Origin: Rhodobacteraceae bacterium XHP0102
GTDB lineage: Bacteria; Pseudomonadota; Alphaproteobacteria; Rhodobacterales; Rhodobacteraceae
Assembly: GCA_025751475.1 (NCBI GenBank)
Contig: JAOWLD010000002.1
Location: 186,001 to 250,000 of the forward strand
Reading direction: 5' to 3'
Length of the DNA stretch: 64,000 bases
In this document: in pieces, positions 44,615-54,907 of the stretch
How positions within the stretch are numbered: position 1 is the stretch's first letter
Layout: each line of letters begins with the position of its first letter
Made by a program: the position numbers and the translations under genes
The notes under the pieces: model-generated
The model's input: the letters and a program-made list of their open reading frames with translations, nothing else
Told to the model about the DNA's origin: nothing
Database searches by the model: none

Positions 44615-46092
44615 TATACGCCTCCTTCGTTCAGCGTCTCGAAACGGCGTGGCGCCAGCTGCGCCACCGTTTCTTTCACGACCCGTTCAGCCCCGCTTTC
44701 AAGCGCGGCTTTCTCTGCGGCATCGCGTAAGGATTTGGCCGCCGAAATCCGTGTCAAAACGGGGTGTTCGGCAACAATTCGATCGAGCAACGCCTGCGCG
44801 TCCGCGTCCCATGGGAAGTCACGGCGCAGTGTTGTCGGTGTGGCTTTGGCGCTGTCCATATCACTGCCAAGCGGCAGAATGTGGAACAGGGCATCAAACA
44901 GGCTGTTGCAAATTTCCTGCAATAGATACGTGGCGCCCGCATATCCCATGAAGGGCGTGCCTGTCGCACGGCGGATCGCAGCACCTGGAAAACTTGCTGC
45001 TATAAATGACGGGCGGGGGCCATGTCCTGCGCTCATTTCCGCGAGATACATTTTCTCGTTGATCGACCCCATCAAAACCAAAGGCCGCTTTGCGGAGATC
45101 AGGCTGCGCACTTCGTCATTATCGGTTTTCTTGCCCGCGGTGCGCGCAATGGCAAAAGCACAAGGCAGACCCAGATCCGTTTCAAGATAATTGCGAATGC
45201 CACGGGTATAGGTTTCGTTGGCCACAATGCCAAAATTTGCGGTGGCAAAGAAATCTTGTGTCACCGACCGCCACAAATCCCAAACGGGTTTCAGGGTCGA
45301 ATGTTTTTCACGGGTGATGAATGGTTCAGGATCTAAGCCCAGCATCTCGCCCAATTGGCGCAAGAATTTCGTGGTTGATTCCACCCCGATGGGCGCTTGC
45401 AAATAGGGCTTGCCCAAAACCTCGGCCAAACCACGACCAAATTCGCGATACATCACGATATTTGCATCGGCGTTGACCAGATTGCGCATCTCAGCCAAAT
45501 GGCTGCCCAAAGGCATGACCATATTCACTTCGGCCCCGATCCCTTCGACCAAACGGCGAATTTCATGCAGGTCCGATGGCATATTAAACGTGCCATACAT
45601 CGGCCCAAGGATGTTGACGCGCGGCGCGGCGCCTTCCTCGCGCTTTTTCTCGGGTGGCATACGGCCCTTGGTCATGCCGAATTCCGTGAAAATCCACGTC
45701 ATGGCGCGATCTGCGGCCTCCCATTGATCCTCATCAATAGTGCGCGGCAAGAAACGCTGAATATTGGTGCCTTGCGGTGTGACCCCGCCGCCAATCATCT
45801 CGGCAATCGAGCCAGTCACAACAACGGCGGGAAGCGCAGGGTCAAGCGTGCCCCAAGCGCGCTTCATTGCGCCTTCGGTGCCGTCACGGCCCAATTCTTC
45901 TTCGCCAAGACCCGTGGTCACAATCGGCAATTCATGGGGCGGCAGGCCATCGGTGTAATGCAGAACCGATGTCACGGGCAGGTTTTCACAACCCACTGGC
46001 CCATCAATGACCACCTGCAATCCCTTGACGGCGGTAAAGGCGTAAACCGCCCCCCAATATCCGCCTGCGCGATCATGATCTTGGATCAACAT
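44614..46092 (-). CDS. bchZ: Chlorophyllide a reductase subunit Z
   Basis: 492 residues. With BchY and BchX it reduces ring B of chlorophyllide a (and can form the C8 ethyl group). NifK-like; the cluster-binding Cys is in [13 protein letters not shown] near residue 35, and a PCP-reductase-like C-terminal domain is present ([14 protein letters not shown]). Overlaps bchY and pufQ by one base each. Confidence 0.96.
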   Translation of the reverse strand: MLIQDHDRAGGYWGAVYAFTAVKGLQVVIDGPVGCENLPVTSVLHYTDGLPPHELPIVTTGLGEEELGRDGTEGAMKRAWGTLDPALPAVVVTGSIAEMIGGGVTPQGTNIQRFLPRTIDEDQWEAADRAMTWIFTEFGMTKGRMPPEKKREEGAAPRVNILGPMYGTFNMPSDLHEIRRLVEGIGAEVNMVMPLGSHLAEMRNLVNADANIVMYREFGRGLAEVLGKPYLQAPIGVESTTKFLRQLGEMLGLDPEPFITREKHSTLKPVWDLWRSVTQDFFATANFGIVANETYTRGIRNYLETDLGLPCAFAIARTAGKKTDNDEVRSLISAKRPLVLMGSINEKMYLAEMSAGHGPRPSFIAASFPGAAIRRATGTPFMGYAGATYLLQEICNSLFDALFHILPLGSDMDSAKATPTTLRRDFPWDADAQALLDRIVAEHPVLTRISAAKSLRDAAEKAALESGAERVVKETVAQLAPRRFETLNEGGV

Positions 46093-47678
46093 CAGATCAT
46101 CTCCTGCGCTTTGGCGGCACGGGCCGCTTTGTCGAGTTTCTTTTGATGAACCTCGCGGAAATCGGGCCGCTCATTCGGGCTGCCTTCCCAAATGCCTGCG
46201 GTATCGGCGTGACCGACACCCTCAAAGAAGGCACGCATATGATCCATGCGGTCTTTATTGGACATGGCCGCGTTGACCACCTGCGCCAAAGACCCTGCAC
46301 CCGCTGGCCCCATCAAAGGACGCGCGGAAATCAAATTGGTGAAATACAGGCTTGGGATGCCCAGCTCTTTGCCCTTTTGCACAACAGGGGTCGTGCCGAT
46401 GGCAAGATCAGGCTTGATCGCTTCCATCGCGGCGCAGTCATCTTCAAGGCTTGCGCGGAATTTAACCTTAACACCCTTGGCCGTCAGCCAATCCAAATCA
46501 GGCTCGGACCATGGCGTTTTTGGGCAGGCCGTGCCCACATAGGGCACATCGGCCCCACTTTCGATCAACAGGCGGGCGACCAAAAGCTCTGACCCTTCGT
46601 AACCTGATAAGGTAATCGTTCCATTGATCTTTTGGGCGGCAAGCGCGCCCTTGATCGCGGGCAGGAAGGCATTTTGGGCCGCAGCAATTTGATCAGCAGA
46701 AACCCCATAGGCCGCGCCAATCGCAGAAAGCCATGCGGCTGTGCCGTCATATCCAACGGGGCCGCTGCCAATGATCGTGCGGCCAGCAGCCTGAAATTCT
46801 CGGATGGCGGATGTGTAGAACGGGTGAATCGCTGCGACCACCTCACTGTCCAAGGCAGAATAGAGCTCGCGCCACTCACGGCAGGGAACGACCGGACCTG
46901 CCGCCAGACCGAGCGGCGCGAGCATCCCACCAATCCCAATGGGATCGGCTGGGAACATTTCGCCCAACAGGGTCACTGTCGGGCGATCTGATTTGCCCGA
47001 AACAGGGGCCTGGACGGGGCCAGCCTCCACCTCTTTACGGGCATAATTCAACATAGCGCCTGCAAGCACATCTTTGGCTTCGGCATGGGTGGGAATTCCA
47101 AATCCTGGCACATCAATGCCCACGATCCGAACGCCGTTGATCTCCTGCGGCAAAAGCCGCAATGGAACACCAGAGGCGGTGGGAACGCAAAGATTGGTCA
47201 CCACAATCGCGTCATAGCGCGCGGGATCGGCCATGTCGTGAACCGCATCCCGAATATCCTCGAAGAGTTTGCCCGTAACCAAACTTTCCGAGTTGAAAGG
47301 CACATAGCCGACCGAGCGGCGCGCGCCATAAAAATGGCTGACAAAGCTGAGGCCATAGACACAGCAGGCTGAACCAGACAAAACCGAGGCCACGCGGCGC
47401 ATCCGCAAGCCCACGCGCAAGCTGCCAAAGGCGGGGCACATACTTTGGGGTTTGTCATGCGGCCCTTGCGGGTAATCGCGGGCATATTGATCAAGGATTT
47501 CGGATTTGCCCGCCATACGTGCGGCGGCCTCCATTTCGGCCGCACCCGCATGACACCCGATACCCTGCCCCAATTCGGGCGGGGTCTGCCCATCCGAAGC
47601 AGCCGATGCATCAGCGCGATCTTGACCGAGGATCACCTCGGCCTCATCGGCGGCATCATATCTTACTTCGTCAGACAT
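46092..47678 (-). CDS. bchY: Chlorophyllide a reductase subunit Y
   Basis: 528 residues. NifD-like partner of BchZ. Cluster-region cysteines are seen in [23 protein letters not shown] and [12 protein letters not shown]. An N-terminal ~75 residues is rich in Ala and Asp. Starts 6 bp after bchX. Confidence 0.96.
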   Translation of the reverse strand: MSDEVRYDAADEAEVILGQDRADASAASDGQTPPELGQGIGCHAGAAEMEAAARMAGKSEILDQYARDYPQGPHDKPQSMCPAFGSLRVGLRMRRVASVLSGSACCVYGLSFVSHFYGARRSVGYVPFNSESLVTGKLFEDIRDAVHDMADPARYDAIVVTNLCVPTASGVPLRLLPQEINGVRIVGIDVPGFGIPTHAEAKDVLAGAMLNYARKEVEAGPVQAPVSGKSDRPTVTLLGEMFPADPIGIGGMLAPLGLAAGPVVPCREWRELYSALDSEVVAAIHPFYTSAIREFQAAGRTIIGSGPVGYDGTAAWLSAIGAAYGVSADQIAAAQNAFLPAIKGALAAQKINGTITLSGYEGSELLVARLLIESGADVPYVGTACPKTPWSEPDLDWLTAKGVKVKFRASLEDDCAAMEAIKPDLAIGTTPVVQKGKELGIPSLYFTNLISARPLMGPAGAGSLAQVVNAAMSNKDRMDHMRAFFEGVGHADTAGIWEGSPNERPDFREVHQKKLDKAARAAKAQEMI

Positions 47679-47684
47679 TCTCTT

Positions 47685-48689
47685 TCAGACCTCGTCATAA
47701 ATGACTTCAAGCGACTTTTTCGGCGCGGCGTTCTTACCGCGCATATCGGCCTCGGTTGCAGGCTCTAGGACGATGCCCGCGCCTGTATCCTTGCCATCGA
47801 AAAGACCGATCAACTCATCTTGCGTTAGTGCCGTTGGACGCAGGGGCGCCGCTTCGCCCACGTTCTCACCCAATGCGGCAAACAATGCGCCCCATTGGCT
47901 GTGTGATGTGCCCACGATTTGATAATTTGCAGATTTCTTGCGCAGATCATCATCCGCAGGGATGGATGCCAAAACGGGGATCTTCACCGCATCGGCAAAG
48001 GCCTGCGCCTCGCCCGTGCCGTCATCCTTGTTGATCACAAGCCCCGCGACACCGACATTGCCGCCCATTTTGCGGAAATATTCCACCGCCGAGCACACGT
48101 TGTTGGCCACATAAAGCGATTGCAGATCATTTGATCCGACCAGGATCACCTTCTGCGCCATGTCGCGGGCAATCGGCAGGCCGAACCCGCCGCAGACCAC
48201 ATCGCCCAAGAAATCGAGCAGGACGTAGTCGAAATCCCAATCATGGAAGCCCAGCTTTTCGAGCAGCTCGAAACCATGGATGATTCCACGTCCGCCGCAG
48301 CCACGGCCAACTTCTGGCCCGCCAAGCTCCATCGCGTAGACACCGCCACGCTTGAAGCAGACATCACCGATCTTTACCTCCTCGCCCGCCAATTTCTTTT
48401 TGGTCGAGGTTTCGATAATCGTTGGGCAGGCCTTACCGCCAAAAAGCAGGCTGGTCGTATCAGATTTCGGATCACAGCCGATCAACAATACACGTTTGCC
48501 TTGCTCCGCCATCATATGGCTGAGATTGGCGAGCGTGAAACTTTTGCCGATCCCGCCCTTCCCATAGATCGCAATGATCTGCGTGTGTTTGGTGGGTGTG
48601 CCTTGGGGCACTTCAAGGCTTGGCTCTTGCTGCGCCTCATCGCGGAGGCGTGCATCGAAATCCTTGAGATTTGGGACATCAAGGGTCAT
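47685..48689 (-). CDS. bchX: Chlorophyllide a reductase iron protein
   Basis: 334 residues from the ATG at 48689, overlapping the bchC stop as ATGA. NifH-like ATPase donating electrons to BchYZ. P-loop [15 protein letters not shown] from residue 42; [4Fe-4S] ligands Cys131 (GRGCGGRG) and Cys166 (GDVVCGGF). The S-F-T after the P-loop Lys separates it from BchL. Confidence 0.96.
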   Translation of the reverse strand: MTLDVPNLKDFDARLRDEAQQEPSLEVPQGTPTKHTQIIAIYGKGGIGKSFTLANLSHMMAEQGKRVLLIGCDPKSDTTSLLFGGKACPTIIETSTKKKLAGEEVKIGDVCFKRGGVYAMELGGPEVGRGCGGRGIIHGFELLEKLGFHDWDFDYVLLDFLGDVVCGGFGLPIARDMAQKVILVGSNDLQSLYVANNVCSAVEYFRKMGGNVGVAGLVINKDDGTGEAQAFADAVKIPVLASIPADDDLRKKSANYQIVGTSHSQWGALFAALGENVGEAAPLRPTALTQDELIGLFDGKDTGAGIVLEPATEADMRGKNAAPKKSLEVIYDEV

Positions 48690-49621
48690 GTGGCGCTCTC
48701 CCAATTCAAAATCATTTTCAGGCAAGACGCATCCTCGAAGGCGAGGGGATAGGCCGTCTTGGCCTCGGATGCGGGCTTTTGATGGGTAATCAATCCACTC
48801 AGGCTCAACCGGCCTGCATCAATCAGATCCCGCGTTGCAATCAGATCACCGCGCGTCCATTCCGCAGCGACACGCAAACGGGCCTCGCGCAGGAACGCGG
48901 GCGGAAATGCAAATTTTAGATCATCGGAATAGAAGCCCGCGAGCACGATCTCCCCGCCGCGCGACAGGCGCGCAATCATTGGGTCCAAAAGCCCCGAAAC
49001 GCCTGATGCGTCATAGATGCAGCGATAATCGCGCCGCTGATCCTCTTCGGAATTGGTGACCGTGTAACCGTCTGCACCCGCGACACGGGCGGGGTTCACT
49101 TCCCAAACTGTGGGGGCAGGACCGCCAAGCGCCACCGTCAGACGCGCCAAAAGTCTTCCAAAAACGCCATGTCCAACAATCAGTTCCGGCAAATCATGGC
49201 CTGCCAAAGCGTGGTGGGCCGTGGCCGCAAGTGCCAGCAGCGCCCCCTCCGCACCGATATTCGGATCAATCCGAACCGCGCGATCAGGGGAGGTAATCAA
49301 CATGGAAGACGCGCCGCCGAACAGGCCGCGCAAATCACCATAGCAATTCGCACCTGGCACAAAAATATGATCACCTACCGAGAATTCGCCATTTTTCGGG
49401 GCTGAAATCACCTCGCCAGCCGACTCATATCCAGGGATGAGGGGGTATCCCATGCCTGGAAACGGGGGCATCTGGCCTGACCAGAACAATTTTTCCGTGC
49501 CAGTTGAAATGCCAGAATAGCGTACGCGCACAACCACATCATCCGCACTTGGCGCGGTGAGGCTGACCTGCCCAAGGCCTATTTTCTTTGGCCCTTCGAG
49601 TATGACTGCGGTCGCGTGCAC
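48686..49621 (-). CDS. bchC: Bacteriochlorophyllide a dehydrogenase
   Basis: 311 residues from a GTG at 49621, which has AAAGGAAG at the right distance; homologues are about this size. The frame is open to 49687 but without an ATG that fits. Zinc-type medium-chain dehydrogenase fold without a clear catalytic zinc site; oxidises the 3-hydroxyethyl group to acetyl. GYESAGEV and the Rossmann [15 protein letters not shown] are visible. First gene of bchCXYZ-puf, behind three PpsR sites. Confidence 0.94.
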   Translation of the reverse strand: MHATAVILEGPKKIGLGQVSLTAPSADDVVVRVRYSGISTGTEKLFWSGQMPPFPGMGYPLIPGYESAGEVISAPKNGEFSVGDHIFVPGANCYGDLRGLFGGASSMLITSPDRAVRIDPNIGAEGALLALAATAHHALAGHDLPELIVGHGVFGRLLARLTVALGGPAPTVWEVNPARVAGADGYTVTNSEEDQRRDYRCIYDASGVSGLLDPMIARLSRGGEIVLAGFYSDDLKFAFPPAFLREARLRVAAEWTRGDLIATRDLIDAGRLSLSGLITHQKPASEAKTAYPLAFEDASCLKMILNWESAT

Positions 49622-49691
49622 GATTGCACTTCCTTTTTCTGGAGGCCCAAATTGCTGCTTTTGCAGAGATGGGAATCCTCTGAACATCTTG

Positions 49692-49709
49692 TGTCAGTTT
49701 AATATTACA
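49692..49709. promoter_or_regulatory. PpsR/CrtJ-type site 1 upstream of bchC
   Basis: Exact TGT-N12-ACA, 71 bp from the bchC GTG. First of three copies with starts 26 and 32 bp apart. Confidence 0.75.
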
Positions 49710-49717
49710 GCGCGGTA

Positions 49718-49735
49718 TGTCAATTAAAATGGACA
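49718..49735. promoter_or_regulatory. PpsR/CrtJ-type site 2 upstream of bchC
   Basis: Exact TGT-N12-ACA; its left half reads TTGACA on the minus strand and could be the -35 of a bchC promoter. Confidence 0.75.
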
Positions 49736-49749
49736 GTTTGAAAAAAGAT

Positions 49750-49767
49750 TGTCAGCTTTTGTTGACA
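49750..49767. promoter_or_regulatory. PpsR/CrtJ-type site 3, at the end of crtF
   Basis: Exact TGT-N12-ACA; it lies across the last codons of crtF (stop at 49752). Constraint on both the coding and the regulatory sequence is implied. Confidence 0.68.
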
Positions 49768-50906
49768 GTCTTTTCAGCTGTAACGATCCGCGCGACAAAG
49801 GGGCGGTTGGTTTTCACAGTCGAAACCTTGCCAAATCCAGCGCTTTTCAAAATTTCACCGATTTCAGCGGCGCTGCGCACCGTGCCCGTGCCCATCGCCA
49901 AACAGTAAAGCGCAAAATAAGCGTCCGAACTGCGATCTGGCACCGCACCGCCGGACATCGGCTCGGCAATCACGATCTTGCCGCCGTCAGGCAAGACCTC
50001 ATAAGCCGATTGCAACAGGCGCAGAACGGTTTCATCCTCGTGATCATACAAAACGCGGATCAAAGTGATGACATCCGCGCCGCGCGGAAGCGCCTGATCG
50101 CGAAAACTGCCACATTCAATATGTGCGCGCGCGGAGATTCCCGCTTTGGCAAAGCGCTCGGAGGCAAGTGGGGCAACTTGCGGCAGATCAAAAAGTGTCA
50201 GCGACAGATTGGGATAGAGCGCGGCGCAAGCGGCGAGAAAAACACCCGTGCCGCCGCCAATATCCATAACATGGCGCACATCGGAGAAATCAAGACTTGT
50301 CAAAATCTCGTCTGACACCAAGCGTTGGGTTTCCGACATCAGATGGGAATAGCGCGCCGCCGCATCTGGCGCATCAACGGCCGCCGCACCAAAGACATAG
50401 GGCCAAAACTGCGCCAGCTCGGGATCTGTTTCCCCGCGAAAGAACGCCGCTGCCGCGCTCAGATCACGGTAAAGAATTTCATGATGCAGGATCATATCTT
50501 TCAATCCACCGACACCTTCAAGCGCCGCACCCAAACGGGCCAAGGTGTAGCGCCCATCACGGCGGCGATGTAAAAGACCCAAACTGGCGGCGGCTTGACA
50601 CAAGACGCGCATATGCCGCGCGGGCACGCAGAGGCGTATGGCCAATTCATCCGTTGTTGCGGGACGCCTGCGCAGATGGCGCGACAGATCAAGCGCCACA
50701 AATGCTTGTAAAACTTGGCTATAGGTGAAACCCGCAACCAGATCGAACAGGCGTTCGCCATCGCGGCGGGCAGCCATGCGCGTCAATGGAAAGCGTGCCG
50801 CCCATTTTTGAAATCGGGGTGATGCAATCACCCCCAGATAGCGTTCACGCCAACGATCGAACATGGTCGGACGTGGATCATCACTGGGAGATAACGCCGC
50901 CATCAC
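49752..50906 (-). CDS. crtF: Demethylspheroidene/hydroxyneurosporene O-methyltransferase
   Basis: 384 residues. SAM-dependent O-methyltransferase that adds the methoxy group of spheroidene. An N-terminal winged-helix dimerisation domain (AARDGERLFDLVAGF region), then SAM motif VMDIGGGTGVFLAACAAL and the HD-type catalytic region around VLYDHEDETVL. Starts 1 bp after crtE; its 3' end carries a PpsR site. Confidence 0.95.
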   Translation of the reverse strand: MMAALSPSDDPRPTMFDRWRERYLGVIASPRFQKWAARFPLTRMAARRDGERLFDLVAGFTYSQVLQAFVALDLSRHLRRRPATTDELAIRLCVPARHMRVLCQAAASLGLLHRRRDGRYTLARLGAALEGVGGLKDMILHHEILYRDLSAAAAFFRGETDPELAQFWPYVFGAAAVDAPDAAARYSHLMSETQRLVSDEILTSLDFSDVRHVMDIGGGTGVFLAACAALYPNLSLTLFDLPQVAPLASERFAKAGISARAHIECGSFRDQALPRGADVITLIRVLYDHEDETVLRLLQSAYEVLPDGGKIVIAEPMSGGAVPDRSSDAYFALYCLAMGTGTVRSAAEIGEILKSAGFGKVSTVKTNRPFVARIVTAEKTVNKS

Positions 50907-51779
50907 TTATTCCGCTGCATGATGGGCAGGCAAAACAGGGGTCAAGCGCTCGGCATACACACGCACCAGATCGCACAGCGCCGCCTCCCCTGCACAGGAA
51001 GGGATAGAGGCGATTGCCCCCGACAGAATATTCTCAAGCCGCGATACCGCACCGCGCACACCCAATTGTGACACCGCATTCGGGCGGCCATTCAGATCAT
51101 CCTGCCCCACGGGTTTGCCCAATGTTTTTTCATCATAAAGCGCATCGCGCAGATCATCAGCGACCTGAAACGCCTCTCCGATGCGCGCGCCAAGCTCGGT
51201 CCAGCTTTCGGGATCTTCTCCTGCTGCAGCCGCACCCATTTGAGTCGCCGCCACAAAAAGCGCGCCCGTTTTTGACCGATGATAGGCCGAAAGATCAATT
51301 TTATCTTCGCTTTCCCAACCCTGCCCAGCGCATATGCCGTTGGGCATTCCAGTCGCTTGGCTCAAGATCTTTATCAGGTGCACCGCGCGTTTGGGGTCCG
51401 CTTCGGCTGCTCGGGCCAGCACCTCGAACGCCAAAACAATCAGCGTATCGCCCGTCAATACAGCAATAGGTTGCGAATAGGCCACATGAACCGTTGCTTT
51501 GCCACGCCGCAGATCAGCATTGTCAAAACAGGGCAGATCATCATGCACAAGGCTGGCACAATGAATCAATTCAATCGCCACCGCCGCTGCATCAGACAGA
51601 ATCGGCTTGTCATCGCCACAGGCCTTGGCCACCGACAAGGAAATCGTGGGCCTGATGCGCGCACCGCCTGGATTAACGGCATGATCCAAAGCCTGCGCCA
51701 ATTTACGCGGTGCAGGCTCTTTCATCGCAAAGGACAGGGATGCAGAGATCGCTGATTCTATACGGGCAGACAGGGACAT
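50907..51779 (-). CDS. crtE: Geranylgeranyl diphosphate synthase
   Basis: 290 residues from the ATG at 51779; the upstream open part lies in the intergenic region and in crtD. Trans-prenyltransferase with both Asp-rich motifs: HDDLPCFDNADLRRG (first) and VADDLRDALYD (second). Makes GGPP for carotenoids and the bacteriochlorophyll tail. Heads crtE-crtF-bchCXYZ-puf and shares a two-site PpsR region with divergent crtD. Confidence 0.95.
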   Translation of the reverse strand: MSLSARIESAISASLSFAMKEPAPRKLAQALDHAVNPGGARIRPTISLSVAKACGDDKPILSDAAAVAIELIHCASLVHDDLPCFDNADLRRGKATVHVAYSQPIAVLTGDTLIVLAFEVLARAAEADPKRAVHLIKILSQATGMPNGICAGQGWESEDKIDLSAYHRSKTGALFVAATQMGAAAAGEDPESWTELGARIGEAFQVADDLRDALYDEKTLGKPVGQDDLNGRPNAVSQLGVRGAVSRLENILSGAIASIPSCAGEAALCDLVRVYAERLTPVLPAHHAAE

Positions 51780-51825
51780 GGTCACGCGGCCTTCATCAGG
51801 GTTTGCGCGGACGATCCCGCACATA

Positions 51826-51843
51826 TGTAAATTAGACTGGACA
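51826..51843. promoter_or_regulatory. PpsR/CrtJ-type site, crtE proximal
   Basis: Exact TGT-N12-ACA in the crtE-crtD divergent region, 46 bp from the crtE ATG. Confidence 0.74.
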
Positions 51844-51856
51844 GTTTGCGGGAATA

Positions 51857-51874
51857 TGTCAACAATATCTGACA
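51857..51874. promoter_or_regulatory. PpsR/CrtJ-type site, crtD proximal
   Basis: Exact TGT-N12-ACA with extended symmetry (ATATGTC and GACATAT arms), 16 bp from the crtD ATG. Site starts are 31 bp apart (three helical turns), suited to cooperative binding. Confidence 0.76.
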
Positions 51875-51890
51875 TATTGCTGGAAAAGAG

Positions 51891-53435
51891 ATGTCCAACC
51901 GCGTGACTGCCATTCACACATCCCACAGGCCCAAAGCCGTTGTCATCGGTGCTGGTATGGGCGGACTGACCGCTGCCTTGCGTTTGGCTCATGCGGGTTG
52001 CGCGGTCACGGTCATCGAAGCGCAAAATACCGTTGGCGGCAAAATGCGGACGGTCCCAAGCGCGGCTGGACCCGTGGATGCGGGCCCAACAGTGGTCACC
52101 ATGCGGCCCGTTTTTGAAAAGCTCTTTTCGGATTTGGGCACAGATTTAAAAGATCACGTCCATCTCACGCGCTTAGAAATTCTTGCGCGGCATTTTTGGC
52201 CTGATGGCAGCACCCTTGATCTTTACGATGATATCGATGCCTCCGCTGCGGCAATCGCCCAGTTTGCAGGTGCAAAGGCACGGTCTGATTTCTTGGCCTT
52301 CCATCGTGAGAGCACGGCTTTGTTCACTGCCTTTGAAGGGCCAATGATCCGAAGCCCTGATCCAAGCAAAATGGATTTGACCCTCACCGTTTTAAGGTCA
52401 CCACATATTTTGCGCGCCATGGCGCCGCATCAAAACCTCGCGCAATCTTTGGAAAAACGGTTCGGCGATCCGCGCTTGGCACAGCTTTTTGGGCGATATT
52501 CGACATATATCGGGGGCAATCCCTATCTCAGCCCTGCGCTTTTGGCGCTGATTTGGGCATCCGAGGCAGCAGGCGTCTGGCGCGTTGAAGGCGGGATTCA
52601 TCAACTCGCCCTCGCAATGCAGAAACTGGGCACGGACTTGGGCATTCGTTTTCTTATGGGCACTTCCGTTGAGCGGCTGCACCATGACCATGGGCGGGTG
52701 CATCAAGTGGCGCTGTCCACAGGGGAAGTTTGCGCTGCGGATGTGGTGCTGTTCAACGGCGATCCGCGCGCGATTCACATTGGGCTTTTGGGGGCGGATC
52801 TGCAATCAATCGTTCCGCGCCAAAAGGTCGAGCCTCGCAGCCTTTCCGCCCATGTGTGGGCCTTTGCGTCCCGCGTCTCAGGACGGGCGTTGGCCCATCA
52901 TAATGTGTTCTTCGGCGCTGATCCGCGCAGCGAATTTGATCCCATCGCGGCAGGCGAGATGCCGCGTGACCCCACGCTTTACGTCTGCGCACAAGATGCA
53001 GGTTCAGCGCAGGATCAAATGCAGCGATTTGAAATTATCATGAATGGTGCGCCGAGCCGTGCTGAAACCAAAAGGGAGGTCGCCTTATGTCGCGATCTGA
53101 CATTCCAGACCTTGGCCGCGCGTGGCCTGAAATTTCAAGATCCGATTCCAGACGGGGCGCTGACAAGCCCAATGGATTTTGCGGAGATCTTTCCAGCCTC
53201 GTGCGGATCCCTTTACGGGCGCAGCCCACATGGTCTGACAGCGGGGCTGAAACGTCCACGCGCGCGCACGGCCCTGAAGGGTCTTTATCTGGCGGGGGGC
53301 GGAACACATCCAGGGGCGGGGATACCAATGGCCTGCCTCTCAGGACAGCACGCGGCCGAGGCGATATTAACGGACCTTGTTTCAACCTCGCCGTTCCGCC
53401 CAATGGCTACGCGTGGTGGTATATTGACGGCATAA
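51891..53435 (+). CDS. crtD: Methoxyneurosporene dehydrogenase (hydroxyneurosporene desaturase)
   Basis: 514 residues. CrtI-family FAD desaturase introducing the C-3,4 double bond. N-terminal VVIGAGMGGLTAALRLAHAG at about 17-36 and the VDAGPTVVTMRPVFEKLF element; the C-terminal GLYLAGGGTHPGAGIPMAC signature is intact. Start at 51891 after AAAAGAG. Its 3' part overlaps crtC in another frame. Confidence 0.94.
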   Translation: MSNRVTAIHTSHRPKAVVIGAGMGGLTAALRLAHAGCAVTVIEAQNTVGGKMRTVPSAAGPVDAGPTVVTMRPVFEKLFSDLGTDLKDHVHLTRLEILARHFWPDGSTLDLYDDIDASAAAIAQFAGAKARSDFLAFHRESTALFTAFEGPMIRSPDPSKMDLTLTVLRSPHILRAMAPHQNLAQSLEKRFGDPRLAQLFGRYSTYIGGNPYLSPALLALIWASEAAGVWRVEGGIHQLALAMQKLGTDLGIRFLMGTSVERLHHDHGRVHQVALSTGEVCAADVVLFNGDPRAIHIGLLGADLQSIVPRQKVEPRSLSAHVWAFASRVSGRALAHHNVFFGADPRSEFDPIAAGEMPRDPTLYVCAQDAGSAQDQMQRFEIIMNGAPSRAETKREVALCRDLTFQTLAARGLKFQDPIPDGALTSPMDFAEIFPASCGSLYGRSPHGLTAGLKRPRARTALKGLYLAGGGTHPGAGIPMACLSGQHAAEAILTDLVSTSPFRPMATRGGILTA

Positions 53436-54307
53436 GTGCGGATGGCACTAAGGCCATTTCCATCATTGCCTTTATCGGCTCAGTGTTTTCGCCTTGGTAT
53501 CGTTGGTCAGGCCGCAAAGATCCTGAAGACCATTGTTGCCTGAATGTGGTGACCTACGGAAAGGGCGGTCGATGGACGATGACAGACCGCGGTCGCGATG
53601 CATTAGAATTGTCTGAGTCTCAGATGACTATAGGGCCAAGCGCCCTGAATTGGGACGGAACGGCCTTAACCATCACCATTGACGAACGCAGCACGCCCCA
53701 TGGACAACGGCTCAAAGGAAAAGTGACCCTAACACCTAGTGCAGTGACGGATGTGGAGCTTCCGCTTTGTGAAGATGGCGCACATATCTGGCGGCCATTT
53801 GCCCCTGTCGCAGATATTGACGTGCAGTTGGAAAAATCAGGATGGTCTTGGTCTGGGCATGGGTATTTCGATGCGAATTTCGGAACCCGTGCGCTGGAGC
53901 AAGATTTCGACTATTGGACATGGGGGCGATTTCCAACCGAAGCAGGGGCTTGCTGTTTTTATGATGCAACCCGTTGCGATGGCAGCCATTTGGCCGCCGC
54001 CATCACATTCGACAAAAACGGCCACGCCCATACTGTGCAAAGCCCGCCACGTGCAAGTTTCAAACCCGCCTTCTGGGGCGTGCATCGTGAAACGCGCGCA
54101 GACCTTGGGTTTGCCCCGCATGAGGTTATGCCAATGCTGGACGCACCGTTTTATAACCGCGCGATGGTCGAAACCAAAATCAACGGTGAGGTGGTCACGG
54201 GCGTTCATGAATCCCTCGATTTAAGCCGTTTTAGAAAACCTTGGCTTATGCCCATGTTGGCGATGCGGGTGCCGAGGCGTAAAAATTGGCCGAAGCAGCG
54301 GTTGTGA
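53087..54307 (+). CDS. crtC: Hydroxyneurosporene synthase (carotenoid 1,2-hydratase)
   Basis: Hydrates the psi end of neurosporene and related carotenoids. The recognisable domain starts near 53378 (CFNLAVPPNGYAWWYIDG) and includes IAFIGSVFSPWYRWSGRKDP and FDYWTWGR. The start is uncertain: the only in-frame ATG is 53087, with a good GGGAGG site, but that makes a 349-base overlap with crtD and an N-terminal ~95 residues that look like an out-of-frame reading of crtD. A GTG at 53213 or a non-standard start near 53333-53378 are alternatives. The stop is firm. Confidence 0.88.
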   Translation: MSRSDIPDLGRAWPEISRSDSRRGADKPNGFCGDLSSLVRIPLRAQPTWSDSGAETSTRAHGPEGSLSGGGRNTSRGGDTNGLPLRTARGRGDINGPCFNLAVPPNGYAWWYIDGISADGTKAISIIAFIGSVFSPWYRWSGRKDPEDHCCLNVVTYGKGGRWTMTDRGRDALELSESQMTIGPSALNWDGTALTITIDERSTPHGQRLKGKVTLTPSAVTDVELPLCEDGAHIWRPFAPVADIDVQLEKSGWSWSGHGYFDANFGTRALEQDFDYWTWGRFPTEAGACCFYDATRCDGSHLAAAITFDKNGHAHTVQSPPRASFKPAFWGVHRETRADLGFAPHEVMPMLDAPFYNRAMVETKINGEVVTGVHESLDLSRFRKPWLMPMLAMRVPRRKNWPKQRL

Positions 54308-54352
54308 TCTGATCTCGCCGCTTCCATATTGGGCGCAGAAAAGAGGATCATA

Positions 54353-54907
54353 ATGTCAAATAGCTTTCCAGACTGGCATGGCACAACCATCATCGGTGTG
54401 CGCAAAGGCAATGAGGTGGTGATTGCAGGTGATGGCCAAGTCAGCCTCGGCCAGACCGTGATCAAGGGAACCGCGCGCAAAGTGCGCCGCCTGTCCCCAG
54501 GTGGCTATGAGGTGGTCGCGGGTTTTGCAGGGTCTACTGCCGATGCCTTTGCTTTGCTCGAACGATTGGAAGCAAAACTCGAGGCAACGCCTGGTCAATT
54601 GCAGCGCGCCAGCGTTGAGTTGGCCAAGGATTGGCGGACCGATAAATATCTTCAAAAACTCGAAGCGATGCTGATCGTCACCGATGGCGCAGAGCTTTAT
54701 GTCATTACGGGTGCGGGTGACGTTCTCGAGCCTGAATATGGCATCGCCGCGATCGGGTCGGGTGGGAATTACGCAATGGCCGCCGCCCGTGCCATGATCG
54801 ACAGCGACAAATCGGCCGAAGAAATCGCGCGGCGCGCGATGGAAATCGCAGCACAAATCTGTGTCTATACAAATGGCAATTTGACGGTGGAGCGCATAGC
54901 AAAATGA
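54353..54907 (+). CDS. hslV: HslV protease subunit
   Basis: 184 residues from the ATG at 54353 (AGAGGA upstream). Threonine protease of the HslUV (ClpYQ) complex. The N-terminus [10 protein letters not shown] is a short propeptide, with Thr11 as the expected catalytic residue after removal (TTIIGVRKG). [10 protein letters not shown] and AGSTADAF are as in homologues. Overlaps hslU by 4 bases. Confidence 0.96.
   Translation: MSNSFPDWHGTTIIGVRKGNEVVIAGDGQVSLGQTVIKGTARKVRRLSPGGYEVVAGFAGSTADAFALLERLEAKLEATPGQLQRASVELAKDWRTDKYLQKLEAMLIVTDGAELYVITGAGDVLEPEYGIAAIGSGGNYAMAAARAMIDSDKSAEEIARRAMEIAAQICVYTNGNLTVERIAK

Noticed and set aside
49697-49735. Simple -10/-35 promoter call for bchC
   Set aside because: TTGACA is present in the PpsR site, but no convincing -10 hexamer lies at 16-18 bp spacing, so no promoter coordinates are given.
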